A stretch of DNA of 32,076 nucleotides from UBA1424 sp041669225 (GTDB taxonomy: Bacteria; Bacillota_I; Bacilli_A; RFN20; CAG-826): assembly GCA_041669225.1 (NCBI GenBank), contig JBAYBO010000006.1:1-32076 (forward strand), read 5' to 3'. The notes beneath the pieces were generated by a model. That model searched no databases and was not told where the DNA came from. It worked only from the letters and a program-made list of their open reading frames with translations. The position numbers were made by a program, and so were the translations under genes. Below are positions 24,458-31,651 of the stretch, one piece after another. Every line of letters starts with the position of its first letter. Position 1 is the stretch's first letter.

Positions 24458-25009
24458 TTATTTATCTAATTTTTGATAGTCATGAGGGGTATCGATGTCC
24501 ATCAAAATTTGTGAATCCTCTGTCTTGATTATTTCATAATCGTGGCGATTGCGAAATACTTTCAGATTTGAGGTGACCGGCTCATTAAGCAATTCATCTT
24601 TTAGAGAATGTTTAAGAAATAGAGGGTGCCCGGTTTGGTTTTGATAGACGGGAACACGCAATTCCTTGCTTCCGGAAAGCAACCTTTGATATGTATTGGG
24701 GCTTACAAAGGGACAATCTCCTGGGAGAATAAAAAAATCACCTGTCGTTTGACGAACGCCGGCTTGAATGGAACTAAACATTCCTATCGGATAGTCGGCA
24801 TTATAAACGATGGTGACTTTATCGTAATCTTTGAGCGCTTGGGTAATTTCTTTATGGAAGTGCCCGCTTACGACAACAACTTCATCAACGAAGGGAAGCA
24901 ATCCTTCGACGGCATGGGCAAGCAAAAACTTTCCCTTGTGCATTAATAGCATTTTATTCGTCTCGGCCCGACTTGAGTATCCGGCCGCTAGAATAATCCC
25001 GTGGATCAT
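24458..25009 (-). CDS. mocA: MocA/YgfJ-like molybdenum cofactor cytidylyltransferase, 183 aa
   Basis: A nucleotidyltransferase of the MobA/MocA fold. The N-terminal nucleotide loop IILAAGYSSR (5-14) precedes K19-M-L-L, and the metal-binding segment is LPGDCPFVSP near residue 98. In the standard pattern LAAGxSxRMGxxK the RMG is RAE here. It would add CMP to molybdopterin, making the dinucleotide cofactor used by bacterial xanthine-dehydrogenase-type enzymes, which fits its place as first gene of the hydroxylase operon. In selenium-linked clusters this family is called YgfJ. AAGGAG lies 8 bases before the ATG, and a promoter is predicted at 25105-25133. Confidence 0.88.
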   Translation of the reverse strand: MIHGIILAAGYSSRAETNKMLLMHKGKFLLAHAVEGLLPFVDEVVVVSGHFHKEITQALKDYDKVTIVYNADYPIGMFSSIQAGVRQTTGDFFILPGDCPFVSPNTYQRLLSGSKELRVPVYQNQTGHPLFLKHSLKDELLNEPVTSNLKVFRNRHDYEIIKTEDSQILMDIDTPHDYQKLDK

Positions 25010-25046
25010 TAAGTTTACTCCTTGTTTGATATCAGTTTTTCTCTTC

Positions 25047-25057
25047 CAACAATGTTG
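25047..25057. promoter_or_regulatory. palindrome CAACA-A-TGTTG in the mocA operon leader
   Basis: An 11-base inverted repeat 38 bases upstream of the mocA start and downstream of its predicted promoter, a position suited to a repressor operator. The RNA arms are too short to be a terminator. Confidence 0.35.
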
Positions 25058-25063
25058 AATGAG

Positions 25064-25095
25064 GTAAACTGTGTTTTTTCTGTCGCGGTGTTTAC
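25064..25095 (-). promoter_or_regulatory. possible stem-loop in the mocA operon 5' leader
   Basis: GTTTAC (25090-25095) and GTAAAC (25064-25069) are perfectly complementary across a 20-base loop in the predicted leader RNA of about 88 bases. No known riboswitch class was recognised (purine, molybdenum-cofactor and xanthine motifs were considered). It may be simple leader structure. Confidence 0.25.
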
Positions 25096-25104
25096 AACAA
25101 CTAA

Positions 25105-25133
25105 ATTATAAATGCTAGGGCTACTCATTGCAA
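25105..25133 (-). promoter_or_regulatory. predicted sigma-A promoter of the 16-gene purine-catabolism operon
   Basis: On the minus strand TTGCAA (25128-25133) and a consensus TATAAT (25105-25110) are spaced by 17 bases. Transcription would begin near 25098, leaving a leader of about 88 bases before mocA. No other convincing promoter or terminator was found before 7656, so a transcript of about 17.4 kb is predicted. Confidence 0.65.
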
Positions 25134-25137
25134 ACGC

Positions 25138-25205
25138 GTATTTGCCCACGGAAGGAGCGCGGGAGCTCGTACTCGTATCTTACGCCTCTCAAGCGAGCGT
25201 GAAAA
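25138..25205. other. GC-rich segment between the divergent promoters
   Basis: This stretch is clearly richer in G and C than the flanking A/T-rich promoter DNA. It contains a GAGCTC palindrome and a direct repeat CTCGTA-CTCGTA (25166-25177). It has no reading frame, and no tRNA or other RNA gene could be folded by eye. It lies upstream of both -35 elements, so a regulator-binding region shared by both promoters is the simplest reading. Confidence 0.35.
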
Positions 25206-25217
25206 AAAATACTTTAC

Positions 25218-25233
25218 GTGCAATTTATTGCAC
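25218..25233. promoter_or_regulatory. perfect palindrome GTGCAAT-TT-ATTGCAC, candidate operator
   Basis: A 16-base perfect inverted repeat 14 bases upstream of the arcC -35 element and 84 bases upstream of the mocA operon -35. A related but imperfect repeat, GTGCACATTGTTAGCAC, occurs at 25286-25302 in the arcC leader. Two related sites flanking the arcC promoter suggest binding by a dimeric regulator, possibly purine-responsive; the protein is not encoded in this window. Confidence 0.5.
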
Positions 25234-25247
25234 ACTTCCATGAATCA

Positions 25248-25276
25248 TTGTTGATATTAACGTAAGGTTGTATAAT
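25248..25276 (+). promoter_or_regulatory. predicted sigma-A promoter of arcC
   Basis: TTGTTG (25248-25253), a 17-base spacer and a consensus TATAAT (25271-25276). Transcription would begin near 25283 and run 36 bases to the arcC ATG. Confidence 0.65.
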
Positions 25277-25285
25277 ATTTAAGTT

Positions 25286-25302
25286 GTGCACATTGTTAGC
25301 AC
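25286..25302. promoter_or_regulatory. second palindrome-like element in the arcC leader
   Basis: GTGCACATTGTTAGCAC has GTGC/GCAC ends and resembles the palindrome at 25218-25233. It overlaps the expected transcription start region and would suit a repressor site. Confidence 0.3.
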
Positions 25303-25318
25303 GAGAAGGAAATTAAAC

Positions 25319-26239
25319 ATGAGCAGATATGTCGTCTCACTCGGCGGAAACGCCCTCGGAAATAACGCTGAAGAACAGAAGAAATTATTAGTCAAAGTCG
25401 CTGAACCCATCGTCGCTTTAATCCAGGATGGACACGAAGTCATTATCGTCCACGGAAATGGTCCACAGGTTGGTATGATTAACCTCGCTTTTGCTGAATC
25501 AAACTCCACACCAGATATGCCTTTCCCAGAATGCGGAGCAATGAGTCAAGGCTATATCGGATTCCATCTTCAAAACGCAATTTGTAATGAACTTGCAAAG
25601 CAAAATATCAAAAAACATGTTGCAACCATCGTCACTCAGGTTGTCGTTGATGAACATGATCCGCTTTTTCAAAATCCGACAAAACCAGTCGGTGCTTTTT
25701 ATAGCAAAGAAGAGGCTGATATTATCGCCCAGGAAAAGGGATATGTCATGAGAGAAGACAGCGGCCGCGGATATCGCCGCGTCGTCGCTTCGCCCATTCC
25801 GATTGATGTTGTTGAAAAAGAGATGATTCTCTCTTTAATTAAAGATCAACACGTCGTCATTTGTGCCGGTGGAGGCGGTATTCCTGTAATTTATAAAAAC
25901 AATCATTTAGAAGGCATCGCTGCCGTCATCGATAAAGACTATGCCTGCGCCAAAGTCGCCGCCTTGGTTGATGCTGATTATTTAGTTATTTTAACGGCAG
26001 TAGATAATGCTTATATCAACTATAAAAAACCTGGCGAAAAACGTCTTGAACTAACCACCATAGAAGAGATTGAAAAGTATTCTGAAGAAGGCTTTTTTGC
26101 CAAGGGAAGCATGTATCCAAAAGTGCAAGCAATCCTGATGTTTCTAAAAGCCAAAAAAGGTAAAACTGCAATTATTAGTTCGCTTGAAAAAGCTAAGGAT
26201 GCATTCTTGGAAAAGACCGGAACGGTGATCAAATCCTAA
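25319..26239 (+). CDS. arcC: carbamate kinase, 306 aa
   Basis: Transfers phosphate from carbamoyl phosphate to ADP, yielding ATP, CO2 and ammonia; this is the energy-conserving last step of arginine or purine-ureide fermentation. Family motifs are VVSLGGNAL at the N-terminus, VHGNGPQVG near residue 50, the central AGGGGIPV (near 205) and VLTAVDNAY. Length is as expected for ArcC/YqeA. Start choice: a GTG frame reaches 25286, but the ATG at 25319 follows GAGAAGGA by 8 bases and matches the family N-terminus. No arginine deiminase genes are adjacent, so the likely carbamoyl-phosphate supply is YgeW from the divergent operon. Confidence 0.95.
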   Translation: MSRYVVSLGGNALGNNAEEQKKLLVKVAEPIVALIQDGHEVIIVHGNGPQVGMINLAFAESNSTPDMPFPECGAMSQGYIGFHLQNAICNELAKQNIKKHVATIVTQVVVDEHDPLFQNPTKPVGAFYSKEEADIIAQEKGYVMREDSGRGYRRVVASPIPIDVVEKEMILSLIKDQHVVICAGGGGIPVIYKNNHLEGIAAVIDKDYACAKVAALVDADYLVILTAVDNAYINYKKPGEKRLELTTIEEIEKYSEEGFFAKGSMYPKVQAILMFLKAKKGKTAIISSLEKAKDAFLEKTGTVIKS

Positions 26240-26251
26240 TTTTCAACCAAT

Positions 26252-26297
26252 AAAAAACCGCTTTTGCTTATTTAATGATAGATTTGCGGTTTTTATA
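26252..26297 (+). terminator. terminator after arcC
   Basis: AAAAACCGC (26253-26261) pairs with GCGGTTTTT (26286-26294) around a 24-base loop, 13 bases after the arcC stop. The U-run is part of the 3' arm; the A-run on the other side could also make it bidirectional. Confidence 0.6.
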
Positions 26298-26348
26298 TAT
26301 GAATGCAAAATTGAACATTTATCTTAAAAGGATTTCTCAATTTATCAT

Positions 26349-26507
26349 GTGAATTTGATTTCTGGCATTAATCCTGAATCATCAAATATGACTTCTTATA
26401 TACAAAAATTGTTGTCAACTATGCCATTAGACATATGCATGATTTCTAATGAAATACTTTCGAAGTTTGCTCTAAAGAGTAAGAAAAACTTGAGAAAGAA
26501 TTATTAA
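26349..26507 (+). pseudogene. short orphan reading frame, possible gene remnant
   Basis: A GTG-started 52-codon frame ending at TAA 26505-26507, without a convincing Shine-Dalgarno. Internal ATGs at 26388 and 26424 also lack good sites. The peptide ends LSKFALKSKKNLRKNY, reminiscent of the winged-helix segment near the C-terminus of some AlbA_2-type ATP-binding and Fic proteins. The match is by eye only. It lies in the 312-base gap between arcC and serA, which otherwise holds just two terminators. It may be a decayed fragment or chance. Confidence 0.25.
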
Positions 26508-26530
26508 AAAAGTCAGGTATTAACCTGACT
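26500..26530 (-). terminator. strong rho-independent terminator after serA
   Basis: A perfect 8-bp stem AGTCAGGT/ACCTGACT (26511-26530) with a 4-base loop, followed on the minus strand by TTTTTTAATAA. It lies 22 bases after the serA stop and ends the gdhA operon. Confidence 0.9.
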
Positions 26531-26551
26531 CTTTATCACATATTGAGCTAA

Positions 26552-27733
26552 TTAGTGAATGACGCGAAGACTGATAATGCCAGTGATTTCGGCAAGTGAT
26601 TCGCCAAGGCAAACACCATCTGAACACTCGCCTATTGTTTTAACAAAATCGAGTAAAGTAACGCCATAAACGCCTTTAACTTTACTGACGATTTGTTTGA
26701 CGACACCACGAGTCTCAATTGCCTTAATTATCTGCCCAGAAAGACCTTCATTCGCTTCGTGTAAAATGACGATGCGATGGGCTTCGGTTTTTGGTCCTAA
26801 TTCGATATTAGGATAGTTGACCGAATTAACAATATTTCCGTTTTCGATAAAGTCGACGATTTGTTTGACTGCCATCGTCGCGCAATTATCTTCAGCTTCT
26901 TCAGTCGAGGCGCCTAAATGGGGGATAGCAACAACGCCTTCCATGTTCGCGGTCGCATGATTTGGGAAGTCAGTAACGTAACGACGAACCTTACCACTTT
27001 TAAGCGCTTCGCGAATGTCGTCATCATTAACGATGGCGTCGCGAGCGGCATTAACAATTACAACGCCGTCTTTCATTTTTGATATACTCTCGCGATTGAT
27101 CATTCCTTTTGTCGCCGGTAAAAGTGGGACGTTAAGACTGATATAATCAGCGACGGCATATAGTTCATCGGGATTGGCCACTAAACGAAGATTGGTGGGA
27201 AATAGATCCTTGTTCTTTTCAATTGTTCCTTGAGATGGTTCATAGGCAGCAACGTTCATGCCCATTCCATCAGCGCCTTGAGCGACTAAAATTCCAACTG
27301 CGCCTAAACCAAAAATACCAATCGTTTTACCAAGAATCTCAGTACCGGCAAAAGCAGCTTTAGCTTTTTCCATATTTTTATTAATCTCGACGTCTTCTTT
27401 ATTGGCTTCAACCCACTTCATTCCGCTGTGAATATCACGGGCGGCGAGAAGCATTCCGGCGATTGTGATTTCTTTTACAGCGTTGGCATTCGCGCCTGGA
27501 GTATTAAACACGACGACACCAGCTTTTGCATAAGTGTCTAAAGGAATGTTATTAACACCCGCACCCGCTCTTGCAACAGCGACAACGTTTTCTGGCAAAA
27601 TCATTTCGTGCATAACGGCGGAACGCACTAAAATAGCATCAGCCTCATTCAGTTCGACTGTCACCTCATAATTATGAGGTAAAGTCTTTAAGCCAACTGA
27701 GGATATTTTATTTAAACAAAGTACTTTTTTCAT
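26552..27733 (-). CDS. serA: D-3-phosphoglycerate dehydrogenase, 393 aa
   Basis: Oxidises 3-phosphoglycerate to phosphohydroxypyruvate with NAD, the first step of serine synthesis. The Rossmann motif is GIFGLGAVG (near residue 140). The catalytic Arg is in VNAARDAIV, the catalytic His in IPHLGASTEEAEDN, and the substrate-side motif is ARAGAGVNNIP. The last 75 or so residues (IVILHEANEGLSGQIIKAI onward) form an ACT-like regulatory domain. It lies 8 bases after serC and is the last gene of the operon. Length matches the short SerA type common in anaerobes. Confidence 0.93.
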   Translation of the reverse strand: MKKVLCLNKISSVGLKTLPHNYEVTVELNEADAILVRSAVMHEMILPENVVAVARAGAGVNNIPLDTYAKAGVVVFNTPGANANAVKEITIAGMLLAARDIHSGMKWVEANKEDVEINKNMEKAKAAFAGTEILGKTIGIFGLGAVGILVAQGADGMGMNVAAYEPSQGTIEKNKDLFPTNLRLVANPDELYAVADYISLNVPLLPATKGMINRESISKMKDGVVIVNAARDAIVNDDDIREALKSGKVRRYVTDFPNHATANMEGVVAIPHLGASTEEAEDNCATMAVKQIVDFIENGNIVNSVNYPNIELGPKTEAHRIVILHEANEGLSGQIIKAIETRGVVKQIVSKVKGVYGVTLLDFVKTIGECSDGVCLGESLAEITGIISLRVIH

Positions 27734-27741
27734 ATCGTGAC

Positions 27742-28827
27742 CTATTTAACGTGCTCAGCTTCGAACTCACGCATGTATTTGACTAAGGCTTCAACGCCAG
27801 CTAAAGGCATAGCGTTATATATCGAAGCTCTCATACCACCGACAGAACGGTGACCTTTTAGATTAGCAAAGCCAGCCTTTTTAGCGCCTTCTAGGAAGGC
27901 ATCATTAAGTTCATCGCTATCTGTTCTAAAACAGACGTTCATTAATGAACGAGAACCTTTATCAACCGTGCCTTTAAATAGTTTGCTGCTATCAAGGTAG
28001 TCATAAATATGAGCAGCTTTCTTTTCATTTCTTTCTTTCATGGCTTCAAGTCCGCCGTGATTAAGAATCCACTTAAAGACGAGACCACATATATAAATGC
28101 CATACGTCGGAGGCGTGTTATACATCGATCCAGCATCAGCCAGAACTTTGTATTTCAATAAAGTCGGAGTTCCAGGAAGTGGTTCGTTTTCTAATAAGTC
28201 TTCGCGAATAATGGCGATGACGACGCCGGCTGGTCCGACGTTTTTCTGGGCGCCAGCGAAGATTAAATCGAATTTAGAAACGTCCATTGGCTCTGATAAG
28301 AACGATGACGAGGCATCATTGACTAAGACTTTCCCAGGAAATACAGGATACTTCTTGTATTTTGTTCCGAAGATTGTGTTGTTATCACACATGAAAACAT
28401 AATCTGAATCAGGCGAGGCCTTAACGTTGTCGAGATTCGGAATATAAGAAAAATTCTTATCTTCTGAAGAAGCAATGACATTAACTTTGCCAAATATTTC
28501 CGCTTCTTTCTTGGCGGCTTTGGCCCAATGTCCAGTCATAATAAAGTCATAAACTCTATTCTTTGATAGGTTCATCGGCACCATCGCAAACTGAACGGTT
28601 CCACCGCCTTGGATGAATAAAACTTTGTAGTTGCTCGGAATGTCTAGCACCTTGCGAAGATCGGCTTCGGCTTCATCGATAATTTGTTGATAAGTTTTCG
28701 AGCGGTGTGACATTTCCATGACGGACATTCCCGATCCTTTGTAATCGAGCATTTCATCAGCGGCTTGTCTCAAGACCTCCTCGGGCAGGATGGCTGGTCC
28801 GGCAGAAAAGTTGTAGATACGTGTCAT
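27742..28827 (-). CDS. serC: phosphoserine aminotransferase, 361 aa
   Basis: A class V PLP aminotransferase that converts phosphohydroxypyruvate and glutamate to phosphoserine and 2-oxoglutarate. Hallmarks are NFSAGPAILPEEVL at the N-terminus, GGGTVQFAMVP (74-84), the PLP Asp in NDASSSF, and Schiff-base K195 in AGAQKNVGPAG. The C-terminus has the usual GHRSVGGMRASIYNAM. Length is standard. AAGGAG precedes the ATG; 18 bases follow the DUF1015 gene. Glutamate for the reaction can be supplied by gdhA in the same operon. Confidence 0.96.
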   Translation of the reverse strand: MTRIYNFSAGPAILPEEVLRQAADEMLDYKGSGMSVMEMSHRSKTYQQIIDEAEADLRKVLDIPSNYKVLFIQGGGTVQFAMVPMNLSKNRVYDFIMTGHWAKAAKKEAEIFGKVNVIASSEDKNFSYIPNLDNVKASPDSDYVFMCDNNTIFGTKYKKYPVFPGKVLVNDASSSFLSEPMDVSKFDLIFAGAQKNVGPAGVVIAIIREDLLENEPLPGTPTLLKYKVLADAGSMYNTPPTYGIYICGLVFKWILNHGGLEAMKERNEKKAAHIYDYLDSSKLFKGTVDKGSRSLMNVCFRTDSDELNDAFLEGAKKAGFANLKGHRSVGGMRASIYNAMPLAGVEALVKYMREFEAEHVK

Positions 28828-28845
28828 AATTTCTCCTTTCGTTAT

Positions 28846-30066
28846 CTATTTTATTCTCTTACATTCGAGATAATAACGCTTCTCAACGGCGTGCCCCATT
28901 GAAAACGTCTTACGGGGCAACACATCACCTTTGGCGATATAGTCAAACAAATCGGCTTTAGTCAGCGCCGGCATAGCCACCGCAACCGAGGTCGGGTTTT
29001 TATCGGCGACTTCATGGGTGTGATCCAAATCATGAATATAATCGACCGACGTTCCAGGATTATTTTTTACATAGTCATCAATGTAATCTTGAATGAGACG
29101 ATACGCTAGTGGGGCATTCGCCGGAATCATTAACGGCGCTTGTCCTTTGGGCTTACAGTAAACATGAGCCTCATATGTTCCATCCACGACTTTTCGTAAA
29201 CCAGGAACGAAGTCGGATTTAACTTCAAACACGACGCGATGAATCGGTTCAAACTCTAAACCTTCATCGTAAAGATTAATGGCTTCGACTAAGGCAAAAC
29301 GAGCTGGATGATTTTTTCTTTCCTCATCGGAGAGTTCAACCTTGATCCGATTCCAATGAGCTTTCGCGGTCGCTAGTGAGTGATTGCCGTCACCGACGAC
29401 AAACATCAAACCATTACCGTTTTCTTCAGTCAACTTAGTAAATGAATCAATGACATTTTTCGTGTCTTGTACTTGATATCCACGTAGATGCCCGCCGTTT
29501 TGATTTAAGTCAAAATCGTATAATAAGGGCATTTTTGCACGTTTTTCATACAATTTTTCGATGATTGATTTCTTTGCATCATCGAATAAAAACAAAGTAT
29601 GAGTGAGTTCAACCGGAGCATTCTCACGTATTTTTAGTCGAGGCGGAATGCGCTCAACAATTGTCGCTTCGGTCGCTCTGATTAAAGCCTTTGTGCCCTT
29701 TTCATATGAATAAGCTTCTAAGTCGACTGATATAACAAGACCAAGTCTCCGCTTAGTGTGTGGCGTCTCGCGTTCGACGAGAATAAAACACTCGCCGATG
29801 TCTCTAATGACTTCATCTTTTAGATAGCAGTCGATGTTTTGATTAATACTTTTGATATATTCTTTTTCATTAGCTAAGGCGAGGTATGCTTCGGGAAAAA
29901 TCATATGAAAAGTAGATGGCTTCTCGCCAATCTTTTCTTTCAACCCATCCCAGTAATCGCACTGACTTGTAAATTGGTCGCAAGCGATAACGGCAAAGGC
30001 GTTCATGTCGACGCCATCTTTCGGAAGTAGGATGCGAGAAGCACGAATCGGATTAACGATTTTCAT
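28846..30066 (-). CDS. DUF1015 family protein, 406 aa
   Basis: A soluble protein of the DUF1015 family. The N-terminal block is NPIRASRILLPKDGVDMNAF, followed by IACDQFTSQCDYWDGL, and the signature VVGDGNHSLATAKAHW near residue 233 is the family's DGxH element. No catalytic function is established for the family. The DGxH element recalls ParB/sulfiredoxin-fold enzymes, which include an archaeal serine kinase (SerK); this is a loose resemblance. Its place between gdhA (2 bases away) and serC, in an operon lacking serB, suggests a role in serine or phosphoserine metabolism. The ATG lies in TTTAATAATG, with GAGGG some distance upstream inside the gdhA end. Confidence 0.9.
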   Translation of the reverse strand: MKIVNPIRASRILLPKDGVDMNAFAVIACDQFTSQCDYWDGLKEKIGEKPSTFHMIFPEAYLALANEKEYIKSINQNIDCYLKDEVIRDIGECFILVERETPHTKRRLGLVISVDLEAYSYEKGTKALIRATEATIVERIPPRLKIRENAPVELTHTLFLFDDAKKSIIEKLYEKRAKMPLLYDFDLNQNGGHLRGYQVQDTKNVIDSFTKLTEENGNGLMFVVGDGNHSLATAKAHWNRIKVELSDEERKNHPARFALVEAINLYDEGLEFEPIHRVVFEVKSDFVPGLRKVVDGTYEAHVYCKPKGQAPLMIPANAPLAYRLIQDYIDDYVKNNPGTSVDYIHDLDHTHEVADKNPTSVAVAMPALTKADLFDYIAKGDVLPRKTFSMGHAVEKRYYLECKRIK

Positions 30067-30068
30067 TA

Positions 30069-31415
30069 TTAAATAACACCCTCTTGAAGCATTGCATCAT
30101 AGACTTTAATAAAGCCGGCGATATTAGCGCCTAAGGCGAGGTTCTTTGGTTGTCCATACTTCGCTGCAGTTTCGTGACACTTGCGGAAGATGTTCTTCAT
30201 AATCTGTTCAAGCTTTTGATCAACTTCTTCGTACGTCCACGATAAATGCATCGCGTTCTGGCTCATTTCTAAACCGGAGACGGCGACGCCACCGGCGTTG
30301 CTGGCTTTGCCAGGAGCAAAGAGAATGCCATTTTCGTTGCAGTAACGAATAGCTTCAACTGCTGTCGGCATGTTGGCGCCTTCAACGAGCATATAGCAGC
30401 CATTGGCCTTGAGTTTCTTAGCATCTTCAAGATCAATTTCATTTTGCGTCGCGCACGGGAGAGCAATATCGCAAGGTACGCCCCACATTAATTTGGGAAT
30501 AGGAACAAACTTGGCGTTCGGATACGTCTTCATATATTCAAGAGAGTATTCACCATTAGGTTCGGATAGTTTATCAATTAGCGGTACATCAAGACCGTTT
30601 TCATCGTAGACGAAGCCATTGATATCTGACATGGCAACGACTTTCGCTCCGAGAGCGTGGGCTTTGACGGCCGCGTGTTTACCAACTTTCCCAGAACCAG
30701 AAATGATTACGCTTTTGCCTTTCAAAGTGTCATTAAAGAAGGTTTCGAGCATTTCAGAAACGAAATACAATAATCCGTAACCTGTCGCTTCTTTACGACC
30801 TAATGATCCACCGTAAGATATTCCTTTGCCAGTAAAAGTACCGACAAAATCATTTGATAATTTTTTATACATGCCATACATATAACCAATTTCACGGGCA
30901 CCGACGCCAAAGTCACCGGCCGGTACGTCAGTATCGGGACCGATATGACGGAATAATTCGGAAACATAAGCTTGGCAGAAACGCATGATTTCTTCATCAG
31001 AACGGTCGCGTGGCGAGAAGTCCGCACCACCCTTACCGCCTCCTAATGGAAGACCGGTCAAACTGTTTTTAAATGTTTGTTCAAAAGCCAAAAACTTTAA
31101 AATTGAAAGGTTAACTGATGCATCAAAACGAATACCACCTTTAAAAGGTCCAATCGCAGAGTTAAATTGAACACGCCAGCCTTTGTTGACTTGGACTTTG
31201 CCTTTGTCATCAACCCAAGCAACGCGGAAGGAAATAACTCTTTCCGGAATTAAGATTCTTTCAAGAATCGCATATTTTTCAATGTTTGGTTCATCATCAA
31301 CTAAATAGTCCATGGAATCAAAAAATTCCTCGACCGCCGAGATAAACTCTGGTTCAAAGGAATATTTCTTTTTGACGTCTTCGAAGAGTTTGTTAAGATA
31401 ACTGCTTTGGTACAC
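30069..31415 (-). CDS. gdhA: glutamate dehydrogenase (NADP-type), 448 aa
   Basis: Reductively aminates 2-oxoglutarate with ammonia. It matches the small hexameric GDH class in length. Hallmarks are FKGGIRFDASVN (91-102), PLGGGKGGADF with catalytic K128, DVPAGDFGVGAREIGYM (about 160-176), and the nucleotide loop SGSGKVGKHA. The similarity to the biosynthetic NADP enzyme is high, but cofactor choice cannot be proved by reading. The start is a GTG (31413-31415) preceded by AGGAGG at 10 bases, a strong site that compensates for the weak start. It is the first gene of gdhA-DUF1015-serC-serA, under a promoter with a cre site. Confidence 0.95.
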   Translation of the reverse strand: MYQSSYLNKLFEDVKKKYSFEPEFISAVEEFFDSMDYLVDDEPNIEKYAILERILIPERVISFRVAWVDDKGKVQVNKGWRVQFNSAIGPFKGGIRFDASVNLSILKFLAFEQTFKNSLTGLPLGGGKGGADFSPRDRSDEEIMRFCQAYVSELFRHIGPDTDVPAGDFGVGAREIGYMYGMYKKLSNDFVGTFTGKGISYGGSLGRKEATGYGLLYFVSEMLETFFNDTLKGKSVIISGSGKVGKHAAVKAHALGAKVVAMSDINGFVYDENGLDVPLIDKLSEPNGEYSLEYMKTYPNAKFVPIPKLMWGVPCDIALPCATQNEIDLEDAKKLKANGCYMLVEGANMPTAVEAIRYCNENGILFAPGKASNAGGVAVSGLEMSQNAMHLSWTYEEVDQKLEQIMKNIFRKCHETAAKYGQPKNLALGANIAGFIKVYDAMLQEGVI

Positions 31416-31493
31416 TTTTGGTTTCCTCCTGACGTGTGGCGAGGGAGGTTAAACGCCTTCCAAGACGCACGATAAAATGTGTTAAGCGACTAT

Positions 31494-31510
31494 GGTAATT
31501 ATAAATTACC
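31494..31510. promoter_or_regulatory. palindrome GGTAATT-ATA-AATTACC near the gdhA transcription start
   Basis: A perfect 7-bp inverted repeat with a 3-base centre, 10 bases downstream of the gdhA -10 element. The position over the expected transcription start fits a repressor operator; a short leader hairpin is the alternative. Confidence 0.4.
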
Positions 31511-31519
31511 TCATAATAT

Positions 31520-31546
31520 ATTATACTGAAAGCGCTTACTTATCAA
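31520..31546 (-). promoter_or_regulatory. predicted gdhA operon promoter
   Basis: TATAAT at 31520-31525 (minus strand) with TTGATA at 31541-31546; the spacer is only 15 bases, shorter than ideal. A TTGACC further upstream would give 21. Transcription would begin near 31513, leaving a leader of about 97 bases. Confidence 0.5.
31527..31540 (+). promoter_or_regulatory. cre (catabolite-responsive element) in the gdhA promoter
   Basis: TGAAAGCGCTTACT fits the CcpA consensus TGWAARCGYTWNCW at every position. It lies between the -35 and -10 elements, where CcpA binding would block RNA polymerase, so glucose repression of the gdhA-serA operon is expected. Confidence 0.75.
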
Positions 31547-31565
31547 GGTCAAAAGGAAGAATGGA

Positions 31566-31580
31566 CGATTCTAAGAATCG
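31566..31580. promoter_or_regulatory. palindrome CGATTCT-A-AGAATCG upstream of gdhA
   Basis: A 7-bp inverted repeat around one central base, 19 bases upstream of the -35 element. A second regulator, perhaps nitrogen-responsive, may bind here; its identity is not visible. Confidence 0.4.
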
Positions 31581-31651
31581 AAACTAATAGATGATCGAGG
31601 GGAAACCAACAAATTCGTTCGTACCTTCACATGTTATAACAATCTTCTATT

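Noticed and set aside
7676..25009. Selenocysteine-encoding TGA in the hydroxylase genes
   Set aside because: All catalytic and cluster-binding residues are reached without reading through TGA. In this enzyme class selenium is a labile cofactor atom, not Sec.
25010..25250. Riboswitch or tRNA (including tRNA-Sec) in the leader and GC-rich block
   Set aside because: No conserved core of purine, xanthine or Moco riboswitches and no tRNA T-loop or cloverleaf could be drawn; the GC-rich block lies upstream of both predicted transcription starts.
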